Shown: one piece after another, positions 1 to 8,314 of the stretch | Numbering within the stretch: the first letter of the stretch is position 1 | How the letters are laid out: each line of letters opens with the position of its first letter | Program-made: the position numbers and the translations under genes | The notes under the pieces: model-generated | The model's input: only the letters and a program-made list of their open reading frames with translations | Told to the model about the DNA's origin: nothing | Databases searched by the model: none | Origin: Dictyocoela muelleri | Lineage: Eukaryota; Microsporidia | Direction: 5' to 3' | NCBI GenBank assembly: GCA_016256075.1 | Contig: SDVU01000443.1 | Coordinates: forward strand, 1 to 13,386 | DNA length: 13,386 nucleotides

Positions 1-1030
1 ATACAGAAGTTGAAATAATCAAGGAAATTGATTCTGGAACAATATGCAAAACATTTAAAAAAGTATGGTTATCTAAAATCAAACGCCCAAAACATGTCTA
101 ACCGACAACGGTAGACAATTTATTTCATATAATTTCCAATCCTTGAATGATGAATATAAAATAAATCATATCACTTCAGCCCCATTTAACCCCAAGGGAA
201 ACAGTATAGCGAAAGAATTAATAAAAAAATATACCGTATTAAGAATTTCTCGGGGTTTGACTGCAAAAATACTAAAGAGGAATATTTGGAGGAAATAAAA
301 CTGCACGGTGAATACTAATACCAACTTTGAACCTTATGAAATATATTATGGAAAATCTATATTCCGAAATTTTGATATTAAAATCAATATAAATCATGAA
401 GAAATAATGAACAAGACAAGGTTAAAAGAAATTAGGTATAGAAGAAAATTAGAACAAACAATAATTCCAGTATTTTACAAAATAGGCACTGGGTATTTGT
501 TAAAAATTCCTCGCAAGATAAGGGAGCTACAAAATGGATCGGCCCATTAAAAATTTTAGGAATTTCAAGAACGGGAAACAATGTCTATGTTGAGTCCAAT
601 AACAAAAGGTACAGAGTGTCAATAAAAAATTGTCGTCTTCTTGACAGAAGATGAAATGTGGTGTCCAATGAGTCCACCAACAATGGTTAAGTCCAGAAGA
701 AAAGTCCAGAAGAAAAGTCCAGAAATAAATATAGAGAATAAACTTGACATTGAAAGATGTCAAAATCAAGGAAATGAAAGGTTGACAGTTTGACAGGTTG
801 ACAGGTGTTCAAATTGATAAAAAAAAGATATAAGGAGCATGAATATCATACCAATGCACGAAAAGAGACCGCACTCTTTCTTGAAACCGCAATCTTTAAA
901 TAAATTTGAAAAGTCTTTAATTGTTAATTACCTTTTGTTGAAACACCGGTTAAGGCATATCTCAATAGTAATATATAAAGACTAAAAAATGTATATAATC
1001 TAAATAAATACTTTAAAAAGTGTTGTTTCT
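1..1030 (+). mobile_element. LTR retrotransposon fossil, 3' part (Ty3/gypsy-like)
   Basis: Plus-strand reading of the first 550 bases resembles the integrase of a Ty3/gypsy-like element. The core shows a T-D-N-G-R-Q-F motif near 106-122, then a stretch like the y-x-i-x-h...S-x-P-x-N-P-x-G-N segment of integrases. The integrase C-terminal region follows (about 308-560), with a P-Y-E-x-Y-Y-G-K motif and a K-x-G-T-G-Y-x-L-K-I segment. A purine-rich stretch around 764-780, as in a polypurine tract, precedes a probable 3' LTR. The element enters from outside the window, so its 5' part and other LTR are not seen. It is broken in several places and clearly a fossil. Its age cannot be set without the partner LTR. 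The family is inferred from the integrase motifs alone. Confidence 0.7.
783..1030 (+). repeat. Probable 3' LTR of the fossil retroelement
   Basis: The stretch follows the purine-rich tract and starts with a TG-containing triplicated TTGACAG-like motif (about 783-810). It contains a TATA-like TATATAAAG at 972-980 and an AATAAA signal at 1003-1008, the order expected of an LTR (U3, promoter, polyadenylation signal). The 3' edge is not resolved: no second LTR copy or target-site duplication is visible, so the end is an estimate. A solo promoter-like AT-rich region is the alternative reading. Confidence 0.35.
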
Positions 1031-1302
1031 ATAAATCATTTGCTTCTTATTGTATTAAATATTTTTTTGACCTACATTTGCTAAAATATAGAAAAAGTGA
1101 TCAAAAGAGTTTGAAAATTTTTTAAAATATGCATATAAGATAATATCAAGAAAAATTTTTATACTTTATACTTTCTATATTTGGTAGTTTTTTGATTTTC
1201 CCTTATGAATGATAAGTGAATAATAGAAACAACAAATCAAATGTTTTTTTTTGTGAATATTCTTGTTATCACTAAGATATAAATGAAAAAAAATTATAAA
1301 AA
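1031..1302. other. AT-rich spacer, no gene seen
   Basis: Homopolymer-rich A/T sequence between the probable LTR and the GC-richer patch. I see no coding signal, repeat ends or RNA gene. Confidence 0.5.
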
Positions 1303-1347
1303 AATCGCCTCACAAGGTTCTAATCTCGCCGAGAGCTCAGTGCGATT
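1303..1347. repeat. Small hairpin in a GC-richer patch
   Basis: AATCGC near 1303 pairs with GCGATT ending at 1347, and a TCTCGCCGAGA palindrome lies inside. The block 1303-1375 is markedly richer in G+C than its surroundings. It contains GGTTCTAATCTC, a loose match to a Pol III B box, but no foldable tRNA was found. A methionine-free open frame runs through it and is not convincing as a gene. Function unknown. Confidence 0.35.
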
Positions 1348-1394
1348 ACTCGTCTTCAAGAATTCTCGTGCTACCATTTTTATGATAATATATT

Positions 1395-1590
1395 CATTTT
1401 TTGTTTTATTTTTTATGGTACCTTGGTCATTTTTCATTTTGTTTTTTAGGATACCATATGGTACCATGGACAATTTTTATTTTGTTTTATATTGTACCAT
1501 ATAGTACGAGGACTATTTTCATTTTGTTTTTTATGGTATTATTGGTACCATGGACCATTTTCATTTTGTTTTTTATGGTACCATAATTCC
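1395..1590. repeat. Minisatellite, about 43-bp unit, roughly 5 copies
   Basis: The anchor CATTTTG (or TATTTTG / CATTTTTTG) recurs at 1395, 1435, 1478, 1520 and 1562, giving spacings of 40, 43, 42 and 42 bases. Each unit has a T-rich half followed by a half built from GGTACC/CCATGG/CCATATGG blocks, themselves short palindromes. Because the unit is not a multiple of three, overlapping open frames with hydrophobic F/L/V/P-rich products appear in two plus-strand frames (1283-1504 and 1401-1586). I judge these to be by-products of the repeat, not genes. Confidence 0.85.
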
Positions 1591-3344
1591 TTGGGGGTTA
1601 ATATTAGCTTATTATTATTTTTAAATATAAATTAGAGTAACAAGGATTTCATGGTATAGATGATGAAGTTTTATACCTTTATAAGGTTCTAAATCTCTGG
1701 AGGTACAAATACAATTATATTAAAAGGTTTTGTGAAAAATATTAATTTCAAAGAGAGGATAAGAGCGTGATGTTAAAATGTATTAAAATGATAACTTCAG
1801 AATGAAATTGAATTTAAACAATAATTTCTTAAGTGAAATGATGTCAATGACATTCTGTATATTTGTTAGAAAATATATTTACTTGCTTTAATTGACATTT
1901 AAGAAAGTATGTTGCGTTTAATATCTTATATTCATAAAAATTTATGTCTTTCAACATTCAAAAATATATTTAAAAGTAAAATTCAAACTTATTAGTAAAA
2001 ATGTATGCATTTATTAAAATTAGAAAAAAATATAAATTTTATTCAATAATTTTTTCTAAAAACCATTGGTAATAGAAAATAAATAGAATAAAAACAAAAA
2101 AATGTAGATATCATAGCAGTTGGTATAAAAACGAACAATACCCGGGTTATAAATTTAGATTTTTCAGTTATTTTTAATATTTATTACGTTGTGTATTCGT
2201 TTTTTTAATGAAAAATACATGATCCGTATTGATAGCATAGAAATCGTTTATCCCAAATATAAATAAAAATGGAAAAAAAATATTTTCACTGTTTTCAAGT
2301 TCATGTATATTTTAGAGAAAACCTAGATCTTGCACATTTTTTCCATCATGTGGGCTCGCCCTAAATCTCATATTACAAAAATTGATATTATCTTATTAAC
2401 AATAAAAATGATATATTTATAAATGGTAATAAATATTTATACTTTTTACAAAATTATCAAAATATTATCAAACAATTATTAAAATATTGTCAAAAAAAAC
2501 ATGAAAAAAATAAAAAAATATTCATTAATTATTAAAAAATTTCAAAAAATTATCAAAATATTTCCGGAAAGTATACAAAATTATTTCGCTAAATTGAGTT
2601 TTAAATTTGCTGATTTATGTTTTAAATTTTTTTTTGTATTTATATAGAAAAAGAGTCTATAGTTCAATTTTTACTTTTAGCAGTATTACTACTTCTAAAC
2701 ACAATGTTTAAAATATTATTTTGAATTTTTTATTGATTTTTTTTTTCGAATTTTTTAAAGATATGAAACTATCTGTATGCACAAGTTTCAATTAATGAAA
2801 CTATATTTTATGCCAAATATCAATCGGAATTTTGAATATCAAATATCTTTTAGCTTTTGAAATATTGTAATTTGAATTTGCTTTATTTAAACTATGATTC
2901 TTAAAATCATAATTTAGGTCTTTATTTTTTTCCAATATCTCAAAAACCCAATATTTTTAAAATGACGGTGATTTTTGTAATTTTCTACATTAAAAAGGTT
3001 TTTTTGATTTGATACACTTATGTTCAGCCTTTTGAAATTTAGATTTTTTTTGCTAAGCCGTATCTTTGACTTTTTACGCGAATCATCTGTTTTATTCGCC
3101 AATTTATTCAAAAATTCATAACCCCTACAAATAGAAATTTTCTGCAATTAGAGCCATAAAAATAAAATCATGAATAAATGACAAAATAATTTTTTCTTTA
3201 TATTTCAAAGAAAATTTAATAATGGATAAGCGTATTTTTGACAAAATTATAAGATATATTTTTAAATTCAATTTTTTTAAATAAACCACATTTTATATTT
3301 TTTATTGACTATAAATATGTATTTAACAGATATTATTAATAATT
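1591..3344. other. Long AT-rich region without a convincing gene
   Basis: Mostly low-complexity A/T sequence. A short plus-strand open stretch at 1641-1745 (G-F-H-G-I-D-D-E-V-L-Y-L-Y...) looks mildly coding-like but has no start codon and only about 34 codons. A basic minus-strand open frame at 2914-3147 (77 codons, K/N-rich) has no recognisable domain and no conserved extension. AAATTATCAAAATATT-like words recur at about 2447-2570. TTCCTTGGGGGTTAATA at 1586-1602 is a small G-run island similar to one near 8571. Nothing here supports a function. Confidence 0.5.
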
Positions 3345-3652
3345 GTGGTAGTTACAGCGGAGTTGAATTATTGATGGCGATAGTAATGCGCTTAAGAATT
3401 AAAAGTTTTTCTGATTATTTTTTTTAACTTTCTTTATTTTATTAATTAGGCGAATATTAGTTAGTTGATTGCAAAAAAAGGTTTTTTAATAGACCCTAAG
3501 GTCAATAAAACAGTCTATTGTTTGTAATCAACTAATTAACATTCGCCTAATCAATAAAATAAAGAAAGTTAAAAAAAAATAATCAGAATAACTTTTAATT
3601 TTTAAGCGCATTACTATCGCCATAAAAAATTCAACTCCGCTGTAACTACCAC
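3345..3652. repeat. Long inverted repeat (foldback hairpin), about 130-bp arms
   Basis: The left arm starts GTGGTAGTTACAGCGGAGTT at 3345. Its reverse complement ends at 3652, and arm pairing continues inward to AATAGAC (about 3489) against GTCTATT (about 3517). The loop is only some 20-25 bases, so the whole 308 bp would fold into one hairpin. The arms differ by scattered substitutions and small indels, so this is an aged repeat rather than an assembly mirror. No open frame, transposase or clear target duplication is seen. It ends 5 bases before the stop codon of the minus-strand MULE transposase remnant. It may be a foldback/MITE-type element or a TIR pair collapsed together. Confidence 0.9.
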
Positions 3653-3657
3653 TATAA

Positions 3658-4945
3658 TTAAAAATATTTGAAATCCATATGTATAGACACCTCAGGCAAG
3701 TCTTCGTATAAAGACTGAAGTATTTTTATTGATACCACATTATGCTCAATATAGTTTTCAATTAAAAGTGTATTGATATTAAAATGAGCTAAGTGGAAAT
3801 GAGAATTCAAACTTCTATGCCATCGTTCTAGATAATTCCTTGTTAGTGCAATTTATGAAGAAACCCTAGCCGATATCGACCAGAATTCATAGGAAAAGAC
3901 GCTCACATAATTTAAATCTAAACGCAGATAATTGAGATTGAAAAACTTCCATATTTTCATTATATCTTCATAAAAATCAAATTTAGAAATGTATAACTCA
4001 AAAACATAATCATTGATGGTATTTCAGTTTTAAGTAAAAATGAATAAGTCAGTATTATTTTAACACATGCCCTAAAATTACTTTCGTTCTTATAAATAAT
4101 CGGAAAGATCTTTTTGAACTCTTCTTCTGATTATTTGAGAGAAATGGAAGAAATTTTTTAATTTGGAAAGTTTTTTTTTATGCTTAAAAATGCTGCGAAT
4201 TCTAAAATCGATTATTATACATTTCGGATGTCTTTTTAGAGTTTTTGATATTTTTAAAAATTAGGTTATAATTTTTTTATTGTGGTCTTTTGTCTATTAT
4301 ATAAACCAAATGATTTGTTTTTGATCTTATTTCTTCTATAATTCTATATAATTGACTGTAATTAGGTGAACAAACCCTGAATGTGCGCTCACAGATTTAA
4401 TTATAGAGTTTTCTAAATGTAAAAAACTACTTTTAGCACCCAAAATGATTATATTTCTAGAGCAAAACGTCCTGAACTGTAAAAATTTTTATATTACCAG
4501 CTTTGGTCATTAAATTACCCATATATATATATATCATATTTAATATCAGAAGAATTTAAATTTGCCAGTTTTCTGTGACGTGTGATAGAATCTCTGAAAT
4601 CTTGATATTTATTTGATTTAGAAACAACAACTACATTATTAGAGTTTACATATCTGTTTATAATATCTCTCGGTAATTCATTCGTAGTTAGAGAAAGTAT
4701 CTATATGCAGTATTTGAACCTAAACGATTTACATTTTAAAACTCTCTCATATGCAAATCAGATGGGAAATCATAAACATTATCACCAAACGTTTTTTTAA
4801 CGACCCGAACATTTTCTGTCAACACATCGCCAATATTCATAAAAACTATTTTTCTTTATAAAATTATATGTGTCCCTGTCATATAAAATCATTTGACGTT
4901 TCTTTTAGATTTTATTTTCATGACTTTATTTGCAGAAAATTCCAT
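3658..4945 (-). pseudogene. Broken MULE-type transposase with FLYWCH zinc finger (copy A)
   Basis: Minus-strand frames read in order like a Mutator-like (MULE) transposase. An ATG at 4945 (M-E-F-S-A-N-K) leads into a FLYWCH-type zinc finger around 4790-4905 (Y-E-Y-W-R-C-V-D-R-K-C-S-G-R, W codon near 4832). A linker region follows (E-L-P-R-D-I-I-N-R-Y...R-K-L-A-N-L, about 4500-4680). Next is a segment like the start of the MULE domain (F-V-H-L-I-T-V-N-Y, about 4350-4380), then H-L-V-Y-I-I-D-K, then C-I-I-I-D-F (about 4210-4225), where D-F-E is usual. The C-terminal block has Y-E-F-W-S-I near 3885 and L-T-R-N-Y-L-E-R-W-H-R (W near 3822). The stop is at 3658-3660. At about 430 codons it is near family length, but the reading frame shifts several times and has in-frame stops, so it is dead. 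No TIRs were found. It differs from copy B (N-Y-L-E-R-W-H versus N-S-L-E-A-W-H). MULE enzymes bind element ends and catalyse cut-and-paste transposition. Confidence 0.75.
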
Positions 4946-5367
4946 TGAAGGAGTTTTTGATTTTTGAATAAATAGGCAAATAAAAACGTAGATTCGCCAC
5001 AAAAGTCGAATATACGGGTTAAGATTTTTTTTAGATTAATTCCAAAATTGTTTTTTGTAGAAATGCGTTCCAATGTTCCATAATAGTTCATTTTTAAAAT
5101 GTATATTTTTTTAATTCACGTCATGTTGATAAAGAAATAATATAGTACCGTGACTCAAAGTATCAAAGAATGCATTTCACATTCCAATTATAGATCGTGT
5201 TTGTTATAATTATTACCATAAATGATTTCTTTATAGATATTTTTTTTTGTTCTTCTACGTATTCTAAATATGTATAGAGTTTTCTTGTTTACTTATTTAG
5301 CTTTATATTAGAATACATATTAGCAGTGTTATTTTAAAAATTATATTTTGTATATCTTGTATACATT
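4946..5367. other. AT-rich gap between the two MULE remains
   Basis: Presumed upstream flank of the copy A transposase. I found no TIR matching the sequence downstream of that gene, no recognisable coding fragment and no RNA gene. It is bounded on the right by the left end of the second MULE. Confidence 0.45.
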
Positions 5368-5520
5368 GGCAGCCCTTTTTTTTCGCCAAAGGCGAAAAAT
5401 CAGATGTTATATTTTTTTTCGCCTTTGGCGAAAAATCGGAAGTTTGGATTTTCGAAACACTCGATTTTTCGCCGAGAGAATTAAATAATATTTTTTATAC
5501 TTTAATGATCAAAAATATAA
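5368..5520 (+). repeat. Left TIR of the MULE, with subterminal hairpin motifs
   Basis: The repeat opens with GGCAGCCC, then carries the motif CGCC-AAAGGCGAAAAATC three times in varying orientation (about 5384-5401, 5419-5438 and 5463-5473). It continues through GAGAGAATTAAATAAT to GATCAAAAAT near 5516. Each CGCC...GGCG pair forms a local short hairpin (TTTTTCGCCAAAGGCGAAAAA). Aligned to the reverse complement of 6915-7072 it differs by scattered substitutions and a few indels. The repeated motif is a candidate transposase binding site, as subterminal repeats are in other MULE-like elements; that role is inferred. Confidence 0.88.
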
Positions 5521-5695
5521 ATATAATATATGAAATTAGGTATTTTATTACAACTTTCAATGAAATTGTCGATTAATCGCAAATAAATATTCTATACCGT
5601 CATATTGATATAAATTATTAACAATAAATTATAATGTTTTTGCAATCCTCTTACCACTATTATTCTGCATTTTTCCATTTTTTAATTGTTAAAAT

Positions 5696-6884
5696 TTAAC
5701 CTACGTGTTTCTTTTTGGCTCTTTTTTTTATAATTATAACAAAATTTGCAAAAATAGTGGATTTTATCACAGCTTTTCTATTTAAAATCTGGTGCCAAGC
5801 CTCAAGACTGTTAGATGTTACCAAGACTGAATTAAGATTCTATTATAAACTGACCCAATTTCTCTTGAATTAAAAAAAAAATTCCGGTTTAAATATAACT
5901 TTGAATACACGGGTATGTTTTAGAATAATAAATTTAAAATTCTTTACAATTTTTTAATTTTATAAGATCCGCATATTTCTCAATTCAAGCTAAAAAAATT
6001 TTTTAATAAACGGAACGTATGATAATGAAATTAGACACTTAATAAAATAAATGAATCTTTCGTCTTCTTTGTATTAAAGTATTAAGTTGTGTTTTTGAAT
6101 ATTTCTCCATATAGCCTGAGCATAAGGAAATTGGCATGTTCTTATCTTTGTTGAAGGAAAAATTTTATTTATTAAGTTAATAACGGCGGTTTCCAATAAC
6201 AAATTACAAATTCGGGCATTGTTGATATTTTTTTAAATATGAATTTAAATAGCTTCTGATACGACACTTTGTTATTGTTTTTCATAAGACAATATACTAA
6301 AAGAATTCTAGTACCATAACTACACCGTGGATCGTATATAGTTGCGTAAAATTTCTATGGGCAACTCTAAAGGTACGATCCATTAACCAGGTTTTCGATG
6401 CTTTTAATTTTTCAAAATCTGAATTCACAGCCCAAACTATAATTCTATCTGCACATTCAAAATTATCAGAATATGCTATAAAATCCTTATTATCTAAATT
6501 TATTTTCATAAAATCAATTATCTCATTTAATTTTTTATTATTCATTATTTTATTCATTTTTTTTCTTATAGAATTATCTTTGGGACTATCATATCTTGGC
6601 AAAGGCAAATTCTCAAGTTCATTTTCTTCAATACCTTTGATACTTTCAAGAAATATATACTTAAATGTCTCATTACTATTCAAAACCTTCTTCAATATTT
6701 TTTCTTTTAACTCATGAACCTTATTTTGTAATTTTAAACTTGATGTACATGAGATTTATCTTTAGTAACCTTGCAATTATCAATATCAGTATAAACAAAT
6801 CCTCTGCACGCTCTAATTACACACCTCCATCGTTTGCTATTGTTTATAATTCTGTAAAAAATTATACTTTATTATTTGTATATT
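5696..6884 (-). pseudogene. Broken MULE transposase inside the element (copy B)
   Basis: Order on the minus strand: a FLYWCH-like finger near 6740-6884 (W-R-C-V-I-R-A-C, W at 6827-6829, then H-V-H at 6743-6751); a linker with E-L-E-N-L-P-L-P; then the MULE domain, with W-L-M-D-R-T-F near 6380 and Q-L-Y-T-I-H-G just after; L-V-Y-C-L-M-K from 6300; F-P-S-T-K-I-R-T-C-Q-F-P-Y-A-Q near 6130; and T-S-N-S-L-E-A-W-H near 5800. A stop lies at 5696-5698. The long open piece is 6297-6695 (its first codon is TTG, and the frame is open further upstream), with other parts in two other frames and at least two in-frame stops, so it is inactive. D-R-T-F replaces the usual D-G-T-F, and F-P stands where F-H is common. 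Length of about 396 codons suits the family. The plus-strand frame at 6665-6886 is a shadow. Confidence 0.85.
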
Positions 6885-6914
6885 AAAACATTTCCCATTC
6901 GATTAGATTTTGTA

Positions 6915-7072
6915 AAATATAATTTTTGATCCATGAGAGTATAACAAAAATAATTATTTAATTCTCTTGGCGAAAAATCGGATCTTTCGCCAATCCAAAC
7001 ATCCGATTTTTCGCAAAGGCGAAAAAAAATAAAACATCCGATTTTTCGCCATTGGCGAAAAAACGGGCTGCC
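6915..7072 (-). repeat. Right TIR of the MULE
   Basis: Reverse-complement partner of 5368-5520, ending GGGCTGCC at 7065-7072. It holds the same CGCC/GGCGAAAAATCGGATG motif copies (about 6969-6979, 7003-7023 and 7039-7062) and the AGAGAATTAAATAAT segment. Two overlapping minus-strand open frames (6872-7123 and 6954-7154) arise from the TIR repeats and are not genes. Confidence 0.88.
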
Positions 7073-7161
7073 TAATTTTACAGCCCTCAGACCTCGGGAT
7101 TTTTTCTGCAATAAAAAAAACATACACGGAATATGTGTGCAACTTTATCACCACGTAAATA

Positions 7162-7654
7162 ATTGAAGCAGATCGAAGTATTAAGTCAACCTATAGTTCA
7201 TTTAAACTTCTTGATGTATGCAACTGGATTCGCAAATCAATACTGAAATAAAAAACATCTACATTCAATAATTGTTGGAATAAGTATTCAAAGGTCAAGG
7301 AAATGTTACTTAATATGCGTCTTTCTGAAGGGGTAAATGATTATAATTTGATCGACAATCTAATATTTATTGAGCCACAAACAATGGTGAGATATACGAT
7401 AAACTTTACCGCCAATAGAGAATGTATTAGATGACATTCCCGAGTCTTTCCGTGGTGAAACTATAAAATATCAGATAAACAAGACAGAACAATTAATATA
7501 TAACGAAGATGAAAAAGTAGTTGCAGCTTTTATTGCTTTCAAACATTCATATAATGAGAGTGTAGGCAGAAAAAGAAGAAATGATTATGAATTCGATCAA
7601 ATCATCTTAAAATTAGTTTTTTTCAATCATATCTTAATTTATTTTTTTCGGTAA
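7162..7654 (+). pseudogene. C-terminal remnant of a Tigger/pogo-like transposase
   Basis: The plus strand reads I-E-A-D-R-S-I-K-S-T-Y-S-S, then K-L-L-D-V-C-N-W-I-R-K-S, then T-S-T-F-N-N-C-W-N-K (about 7210-7290). This resembles the tail of the DDE_1 family of Tigger/pogo/jerky transposases, where a G-x-I-x-x-x-K-x-x-Y segment and an L-L-D-A-x-x-W-I...T-I-x-N-C-W block follow the catalytic core. One in-frame stop lies between these blocks and the frame shifts once near 7410. A second open stretch (L-P-P-I-E-N-V-L-D-D-I-P-E-S-F) runs to a stop at 7652-7654 and has the acidic, charged look of such tails. The catalytic DDE part is absent: upstream sequence is cut off close to the MULE right end at 7072. 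Assignment is by motif resemblance only. Confidence 0.45.
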
Positions 7655-7676
7655 AAATTTAAGACAATTAGAAAAT

Positions 7677-7698
7677 TTAAGACATAAATATGTCTTAA
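7677..7698. repeat. 22-bp perfect palindrome with a nearby half-site
   Basis: TTAAGACATA, two A's, then TATGTCTTAA form a perfect inverted repeat. A half-copy, TTAAGACA, lies 18 bases upstream (7659-7666). It directly follows the Tigger-like tail, so it may be part of that element's 3' end or a protein-binding site. Confidence 0.55.
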
Positions 7699-8057
7699 AA
7701 ACGCACACTACTGTATCTCATTATTGTTTGAATCATAGGAAATTGGATTCATTTAAAACTAAACTTTTAAATTTATTTTTTATAGAGTTATTAAATCCAT
7801 TTTAAAGTCGAACATTTTTAACATGCGCCTCCATTAACATTTTTATACCTAAATATGAAAAAAAACAGATAATATGAATTTATATTTCTCATTTTCATTA
7901 TTACGTATATCATTGGTATTATTTTCGAAAAATACGGCAATGCAAACTTAAAAATTGCTAATAATTATTTAGAGGCGTGTAAAAAGTACATTCAACTAAC
8001 TAAAACTTAGATTTAAGAAATATTTTAAAATAAAATCAGTATGAACGAGATAATAAT
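7699..8057. other. AT-rich gap with a weak inverted repeat
   Basis: No gene seen. About 7815-7845 (containing ACATGCGCCTCC) is loosely complementary to about 7968-7998 (AGAGGCGTGTAAAAAGTACATT). This might mark the ends of a decayed small element of about 180 bp, but the match is imperfect. Confidence 0.3.
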
Positions 8058-8314
8058 TTATTCGTCATTACTTCCGCTATCATATTGTAAAAATAGTTCG
8101 TTTTCAAAATTATACTTGAATGATTCTAAAATATCGATTTCTTATTTATCCATATATCCCGATAAAATATTTCTTAGCCTGTTAAAGTAATCGTGGTAAC
8201 TATCATATTTAATGAGATTATATTTATCTTCTTGATTTGTATCATAGAACGTTTGATAAAAGTAGATAGTAGGTCCTCATTAGAGTTCAACGAAACAGCT
8301 TTAAGAATATTTTC
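8058..8314 (-). pseudogene. Decayed coding fragment, family unknown
   Basis: Two minus-strand frames read like real protein. The first is E-N-I-L-K-A-V-S-L-N-S-N-E-D-L-L-S-T-F (from 8314). The second begins F-Y-D-T-N-Q-E-D-K-Y-N-L-I-K-Y, continues Y-F-N-R-L-R-N-I-L-S-G-Y and ends D-S-G-S-N-D-E before a stop at 8058-8060. One frameshift and one in-frame stop separate the parts. Mixed charged/aromatic composition and an acidic tail argue for past coding, but I recognise no domain. The opposite-strand frame at 8193-8375 (60 codons, mostly hydrophobic) is probably its shadow. Confidence 0.4.

Larger units (their letters stand above)
5368..7072 (-). mobile_element. MULE-type DNA transposon, about 1.7 kb, ends recognisable
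   Basis: Two matching inverted ends beginning GGCAGCCC (5368 on the plus strand, 7072 on the minus strand) enclose a broken MULE transposase on the minus strand. The ends match for about 150 bases. A weaker outward match (TGTA at 5358, TACA ending at 7082) could place the true tips 10 bases further out. I could not find a convincing 8-11 bp target duplication at either boundary, so the exact ends stay open. The element lies between an older MULE transposase remnant on its left and a truncated Tigger-like tail on its right. The preserved ends with a ruined enzyme suggest it could only have been mobilised in trans. Confidence 0.85.

Noticed and set aside
527-769. 80-codon minus-strand frame
   Set aside because: It lies antisense to the end of the retroelement fossil and the following purine-rich stretch, with no domain.
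1283-1586. Two overlapping hydrophobic plus-strand frames
   Set aside because: They are by-products of the 43-bp repeat read in shifted frames.
2914-3147. 77-codon minus-strand open frame, K/N-rich
   Set aside because: No recognisable domain, no coding-like continuation upstream, and size and composition are typical of chance frames in AT-rich DNA.
3345-3652. Hairpin as an assembly inversion artefact
   Set aside because: The arms differ by many scattered substitutions and indels, as expected for an old biological repeat.
4512-4540. TATATATATA run as a promoter
   Set aside because: It lies inside the copy A transposase reading frame and is ordinary AT repeat sequence.
5358-7082. Target-site duplication for the MULE
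   Set aside because: The flanks at either choice of tips (5368/7072 or 5358/7082) share no convincing 8-11 bp direct repeat.
6872-7154. Two overlapping minus-strand frames at the MULE right end
   Set aside because: They read through the TIR hairpin motifs; the repeated R-K-I-G / E-K-S-D words come from the DNA repeat.
7677-7698. CRISPR or phage-type array
   Set aside because: There is only one palindrome plus a half-site, no regular spacers, and the context is eukaryotic transposons.
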